From Methanolinea sp. (GTDB taxonomy: Archaea > Halobacteriota > Methanomicrobia > Methanomicrobiales > Methanospirillaceae), in NCBI GenBank assembly GCA_013331225.1, contig DUGV01000032.1:1-9158 (forward strand): 9,158 nucleotides of DNA. Direction: 5' to 3'. Shown here in pieces: positions 6,735 through 9,158 of this stretch. Position 1 is the first letter of the stretch; each line of letters opens with the position of its first letter. Both the position numbers and the translations under genes were made by a program. The notes below the pieces were generated by a model, which was given only the letters and a program-made list of their open reading frames with translations, did not search any database and was not told the DNA's origin.

Positions 6735-7127
6735 ATGGCAAGACTTAATACAATCGCAGATGGCATGTGCGCCCTCAAGAACGCGGCAGACGGAGGCAAG
6801 CCCGCGGTCATCATCGAGCCGGCGAGCAAACTGCTCGGCGCGATGTTCCGCATCATGCAGGAGGCCGGGTACATCAACGGCTTCGAGTTCATCGAGGACG
6901 GGCGGGGAGGCCAGTTCATGGTTCACCTCAATGGGAGGATCAACCGGTGCGGCGCCATCTCCCCCCGTTACCCGGTGAAGATCTCCGACCTGGAGTACTG
7001 GGAGACCCAGTTCCTGCCGGGGAAGAACTTTGGCATACTCCTCCTCTCCACCTCGAAGGGGGTCATCACCCACGAACAGGCCCGCCGCGAGGGTGTGGGC
7101 GGGGAGCTTCTGGGGTATGTCTACTAG
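6735..7127 (+). CDS. rps8: 30S ribosomal protein uS8
   Basis: A complete 130-residue protein. uS8 binds the central domain of 16S rRNA (helix 21) early in assembly. In bacteria it represses the spc operon by binding an mRNA mimic near the L5 gene; no comparable mimic was recognised by eye here. The family N-terminus is [13 protein letters not shown] (residues 5-17). The middle holds [27 protein letters not shown] in the usual alpha/beta order. The C-terminal domain has the conserved stretch [21 protein letters not shown] and ends in [11 protein letters not shown], matching the archaeal S8 pattern of Ser-Thr-Ser/Gly then His-x-x-A. GAGGGAG at 6718-6724 is a likely SD, ten bases upstream. Confidence 0.96.
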   Translation: MARLNTIADGMCALKNAADGGKPAVIIEPASKLLGAMFRIMQEAGYINGFEFIEDGRGGQFMVHLNGRINRCGAISPRYPVKISDLEYWETQFLPGKNFGILLLSTSKGVITHEQARREGVGGELLGYVY

Positions 7128-7145
7128 AGGGGGTGCGTGAATACA

Positions 7146-7670
7146 ATGGCAACAGAACGAACAGTGCGCATCCCAAAGGGTGTGAAGGTAGAGATTGACG
7201 GGCCCCTTGTGAGGGTGAAAGGCCAGAAGGGGCAGCTCGAGAGGAACTTCCGGTTCCCCCAGATCGCGATGAAGGTCGAAGGAGATGAAGTCGTCATCTC
7301 CACCGGCGCGGACCGAAAAAGGGTCGTCGCCATGGTGGGAACCATCCAGGCGCACGTTGCAAACATGTGCAAGGGGGTATCGGAGGGGTTCGAGTACCGC
7401 ATGAAAGTGGTCTACAGCCACTTTCCGATCCAGCTCAAGCTTTCGGGAAACAGGCTCGAGATCAATAACTTCCTTGGCGAGAAGAAGCCGCGGTATGCCC
7501 TGATCAGGGACGGAGTCACCGCGAAGGTGGGCAACGACGAGATCGTCCTCTCCGGGATCAACCGCGAAACGCTCGGCATCACCTCTGCGAACATCGAGGA
7601 CGCGACAAGGATCCGGAACCGCGATCCCCGCATCTTCCAGGACGGCATTTACCGGATACAGAGGGGATGA
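7146..7670 (+). CDS. rpl6: 50S ribosomal protein uL6
   Basis: A complete protein of 174 residues from the ATG at 7146 (MATERTVRIPKGVKVEIDGP). The in-frame GTG at 7137 would add three residues but lies directly behind the purine-rich AGAGGGGGTG (7126-7135), too close for use, so 7146 is preferred. uL6 has two copies of an RNA-binding fold and lies near the sarcin-ricin loop and the elongation-factor site. The first copy covers about residues 1-82 (GPLVRVKGQKGQLERNF), the second about 83-174 (HFPIQLKLSGNRLEINNFLG). The archaeal C-terminal pattern is clear at 139-170: NRETLGITSANIEDATRI, then RDPRIFQDGIYRI. Its stop lies in the purine-rich site that probably starts eL32. Confidence 0.96.
   Translation: MATERTVRIPKGVKVEIDGPLVRVKGQKGQLERNFRFPQIAMKVEGDEVVISTGADRKRVVAMVGTIQAHVANMCKGVSEGFEYRMKVVYSHFPIQLKLSGNRLEINNFLGEKKPRYALIRDGVTAKVGNDEIVLSGINRETLGITSANIEDATRIRNRDPRIFQDGIYRIQRG
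7661..7670 (+). promoter_or_regulatory. Probable ribosome binding site of eL32 over the uL6 stop
   Basis: GAGGGGATGA resembles GGAGGTGA and ends five bases before the ATG at 7676. The in-frame ATG at 7667 lies within this element and would have no properly spaced SD, so the downstream start is favoured. Confidence 0.55.
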
Positions 7671-7675
7671 AGACC

Positions 7676-8119
7676 ATGGCTGAAGAAAAAATCAGACGTA
7701 TTCGTGCCAGGGCAGAGAAATCCGCCCGTTTCAGGAGAGACGGGGAGGGAAAGAAGGAGCGGCTCGCCGACACCTGGAGGAGGCCCCGCGGGCTTCACAA
7801 CAAGCAGCGGATCCAGAAGAAGGCAAAGGGGCCGATGCCCACTCCCGGGTACGGGAGCCCGGCGGACGTCAGGGGACTGCACCCCAGCGGATACCGCGAC
7901 GTGCTGGTCCACACACCTGACGAGATCGAGGGACTCGACCCCGCGCTTGACGCGGTTCGCATCGCAGCCGCGGTCGGGGCAAAAAAGAGGGGTTTCATCC
8001 AGGAAAAGGCCATGGCTGCAGGGCTGAAAGTCCTCAACCCGAAAGACCTTTCCAAGAAGAAGGGGGCACCCGTGGAAGAGGAGCCCGAGGCCGACGAGGA
8101 GGTGGAAGAAAATGACTGA
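7676..8119 (+). CDS. rpl32e: 50S ribosomal protein eL32
   Basis: A protein of 147 residues from the preferred ATG at 7676 (MAEEKIRRIRARAEKSARF). Starting at ATG 7667 would add only MKT. eL32 is shared by archaea and eukaryotes and absent from bacteria; it binds 23S rRNA on the solvent side. The core motif TWRRPRGLHNKQRIQ (residues 33-47) is the family signature, followed by GYGSPADVRGLHPSGYRDVLV (58-78) and the turn IAAAVGAKKRGFIQEKA. After the basic KKK at 127-129 the protein ends in a strongly acidic tail (10 Asp/Glu in residues 134-147), longer than the family core needs. The tail codons also contain the SD of eL19, and the two genes overlap by eight bases. Confidence 0.95.
   Translation: MAEEKIRRIRARAEKSARFRRDGEGKKERLADTWRRPRGLHNKQRIQKKAKGPMPTPGYGSPADVRGLHPSGYRDVLVHTPDEIEGLDPALDAVRIAAAVGAKKRGFIQEKAMAAGLKVLNPKDLSKKKGAPVEEEPEADEEVEEND
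8098..8104 (+). promoter_or_regulatory. Ribosome binding site of eL19 inside eL32
   Basis: GGAGGTG lies seven bases before the ATG at 8112 and is read as part of Glu-Glu-Val in the acidic tail of eL32. It is one of the strongest SD matches in the window. Confidence 0.8.
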
Positions 8120-8564
8120 TCTCTCCACCCAGAAGAGGGTATCCGCATCGATCATGAAGTGCGGGGTCCACCGGGTCTGGTTTGACCCCGAGCGGACCTC
8201 CGATATCCAGAACGCGATCTCCCGCGAAGACCTCCGCACCCTCATCGACGAGGATGCAATCCGGGCCCTCCAGCCCAGGGGTAACAGCAGGGGAAGAGCA
8301 AGGGAGAAGATGGCCAAGCGGTCATACGGGCACTGCAAGGGCCCGGGGCGGCGCAAGGGGGCGGCTGGCGCCAGGAGCCCCAGGAAGCGCGAGTGGATCA
8401 AGAAGATTCGCGCGATCCGCAAGACTCTCGCGGATCTCCGCGACACCGGCGAGATCAATCCCCACCTGTACCGCACGCTCTACCGGCAGGCCGCCGGGGG
8501 GCAGTTCAGGAGCGTCGCGCACCTGAAGGCCCACCTTGCGCTCATAAGCGGGAGGATGAAGTAA
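8112..8564 (+). CDS. rpl19e: 50S ribosomal protein eL19
   Basis: A complete 150-residue protein, found in archaea and eukaryotes only. eL19 spans the large-subunit surface and contributes to a bridge with the small subunit. Its N-terminal part has STQKRVSASIMKCGVHRVWF (residues 5-24) and then IQNAISREDLRTLIDEDAI. The basic linker RGNSRGRAREKMAKRSYGHCKGPGRRKG (56-83) is the family's conserved RNA-binding stretch, followed by RKREWIKKIRAIRKTLADLR in a long helix. The C-terminal LYRTLYRQAAGGQFRSVAHL is typical for archaeal members, which lack the long eukaryotic C-terminal helix. The start overlaps the eL32 end by eight bases and has a strong SD. uL18 starts one base after its stop. Confidence 0.97.
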   Translation: MTDLSTQKRVSASIMKCGVHRVWFDPERTSDIQNAISREDLRTLIDEDAIRALQPRGNSRGRAREKMAKRSYGHCKGPGRRKGAAGARSPRKREWIKKIRAIRKTLADLRDTGEINPHLYRTLYRQAAGGQFRSVAHLKAHLALISGRMK

Positions 8565-8565
8565 C

Positions 8566-9093
8566 ATGGCAACAGGACCGCGCTACTTCGTTCCCTTCCG
8601 CAGGAGGAAGGAGGGCAAGACCAACTACTACGCCAGGGCAAAACTGGTCGTATCCGACCGGCCCCGGATGGTGGTCCGCCGCACGAACAGGCATATCATC
8701 ATCCAGCTGGTCACTGCAGAGATGGACGGCGACCGTACACTGGTCTCCGCCAACTCGGGCGAGCTCTCCGGTTTTGGATTCACGGGGTCGACCTCAAGCA
8801 CCCCGGCCGCATACCTCACCGGGGCGCTCTTTGCGGTGAAAGCCCTGAATGCCGATTATGAGTCCGCAATCCTCGATATCGGCCTGCACCGTGCAACGCG
8901 GGGAGCCCGCATATTCGCCGCACTGAAAGGGGCGGTGACCGCAGGACTCGACGTCCCGCACGGCGAGGAGATTCTCCCCGACGATGACCGGGTGAAAGGT
9001 GCGCACATCGCGGCCTATGCGCCGGACCGTGCAGGGGACCTCGTGCAGAACGTGGAACAGACAATGGACGCCATCATGAAGGAGCTGGAGTAA
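8566..9093 (+). CDS. rpl18: 50S ribosomal protein uL18 (archaeal L18/L5e type)
   Basis: A complete 175-residue protein. uL18 binds 5S rRNA with uL5 and anchors it in the central protuberance. The N-terminus MATGPRYFVPFRRRKEGKTNYYARAKLV is the archaeal/eukaryotic L18 opening, in which a basic patch RRRKEGKT precedes the tyrosines. Further features are RMVVRRTNRHIIIQLV (residues 34-49), then GFTGSTSSTPAAYLTG and LDIGLHRATRGARIFAALKGA, followed by AGLDVPHGEEILP, all characteristic. Compared with bacterial L18 (about 115-120 residues) the C-terminus is extended, as in archaea. GGAGGATGA at 8551-8559 in the end of eL19 is the SD. Its TAA precedes the uS5 ATG by one base (TAATATGG). Confidence 0.97.
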   Translation: MATGPRYFVPFRRRKEGKTNYYARAKLVVSDRPRMVVRRTNRHIIIQLVTAEMDGDRTLVSANSGELSGFGFTGSTSSTPAAYLTGALFAVKALNADYESAILDIGLHRATRGARIFAALKGAVTAGLDVPHGEEILPDDDRVKGAHIAAYAPDRAGDLVQNVEQTMDAIMKELE

Positions 9094-9094
9094 T

Positions 9095-9158
9095 ATGGCA
9101 TATGAGAAAGAGGAATGGGTCCCGCTGACCGGCCTTGGGAAGATGGTGGTCTCGGGCG
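9095..9158 (+). CDS. rps5: 30S ribosomal protein uS5, N-terminal start only
   Basis: Only the first 21 codons are in the window; the gene continues past the right edge. The visible start (MAYEKEEWVPLTGLGKMVVSG) matches the archaeal S5 N-terminus, in which a Trp-Val-Pro-x-Thr/Leu segment comes before Leu-Gly-x-x-Val. The position also supports it, since uS5 follows uL18 in archaeal and bacterial spc-type clusters. GGAG copies at 9081-9084 and 9087-9090 lie in the end of uL18. The call rests on few residues plus synteny, so it is less certain than the full-length genes. Confidence 0.85.
   Translation, partial: MAYEKEEWVPLTGLGKMVVSG

Noticed and set aside
7649..8476. Minus-strand open frame (275 codons) opposite eL32 and eL19
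   Set aside because: Leu/Pro/Arg-rich shadow with no recognisable domain; the plus-strand genes are unmistakable.
1..9158. Search for mobile elements, CRISPR repeats, tRNA or rRNA genes, or an undescribed system
   Set aside because: Every stretch is occupied by recognised ribosomal genes or Rpp29 with gaps of at most 18 bases, leaving no room for such elements; no repeat array or atypical composition was seen.

Overview
The whole window is one uninterrupted block of co-directional (+ strand) ribosomal-protein genes from an archaeon. Twenty-one genes can be named, and two of them run off the edges. In order: uL3 (3' part only), uL4, uL23, uL2, uS19, uL22, uS3, uL29, RNase P component 1 (Rpp29), uS17, uL14, uL24, eS4, uL5, uS14, uS8, uL6, eL32, eL19, uL18, uS5 (5' end only). 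The archaeal assignment rests on proteins absent from bacteria (eS4, eL32, eL19, Rpp29), on a four-cysteine 51-residue uS14, and on archaeal-type uL3, uL4, uL18 and uS17. The G+C-rich sequence, protein lengths and gene order suggest a methanogen-lineage euryarchaeote, possibly Methanomicrobiales. That narrower placement is an impression from sequence style, not an alignment.

Layout: positions 1-3950 correspond to the bacterial S10-operon set (L3-L4-L23-L2-S19-L22-S3-L29, here without L16). Positions 3952-4236 hold Rpp29. Positions 4236-9158 correspond to the spc-operon set (S17-L14-L24-L5-S14-S8-L6-L18-S5), with the archaeal/eukaryotic genes eS4, eL32 and eL19 inserted. Gaps between genes run from -8 to +18 bases, so there is no non-coding stretch of any size, no terminator and no strong internal promoter. 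The layout suggests one long polycistronic transcript whose promoter and end lie outside the window.

Translation signals are clear. Most genes have a Shine-Dalgarno (SD) sequence of the GGAGGTGA type 5-10 bases upstream, usually inside the end of the previous gene. Many junctions are stop/start overlaps (TAATG, ATGA) or near-overlaps (TAATATGG). I moved several starts downstream of the longest reading frame because the SD spacing and family N-termini require it (uL2, uS19, uL22, uL29, uL14, uL24, uS14, uL6, eL32).

Functionally, the genes encode parts of both ribosomal subunits plus one protein subunit of the tRNA-processing ribozyme RNase P. I found no mobile element, CRISPR array, RNA gene or undescribed system. 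The points worth a second look are modest: the RNase P gene with no room for an eIF1/SUI1 neighbour, SD sequences that constrain upstream C-termini, acidic tails on eL32 and uS3, and a 15-bp exact repeat inside the uL3 gene.
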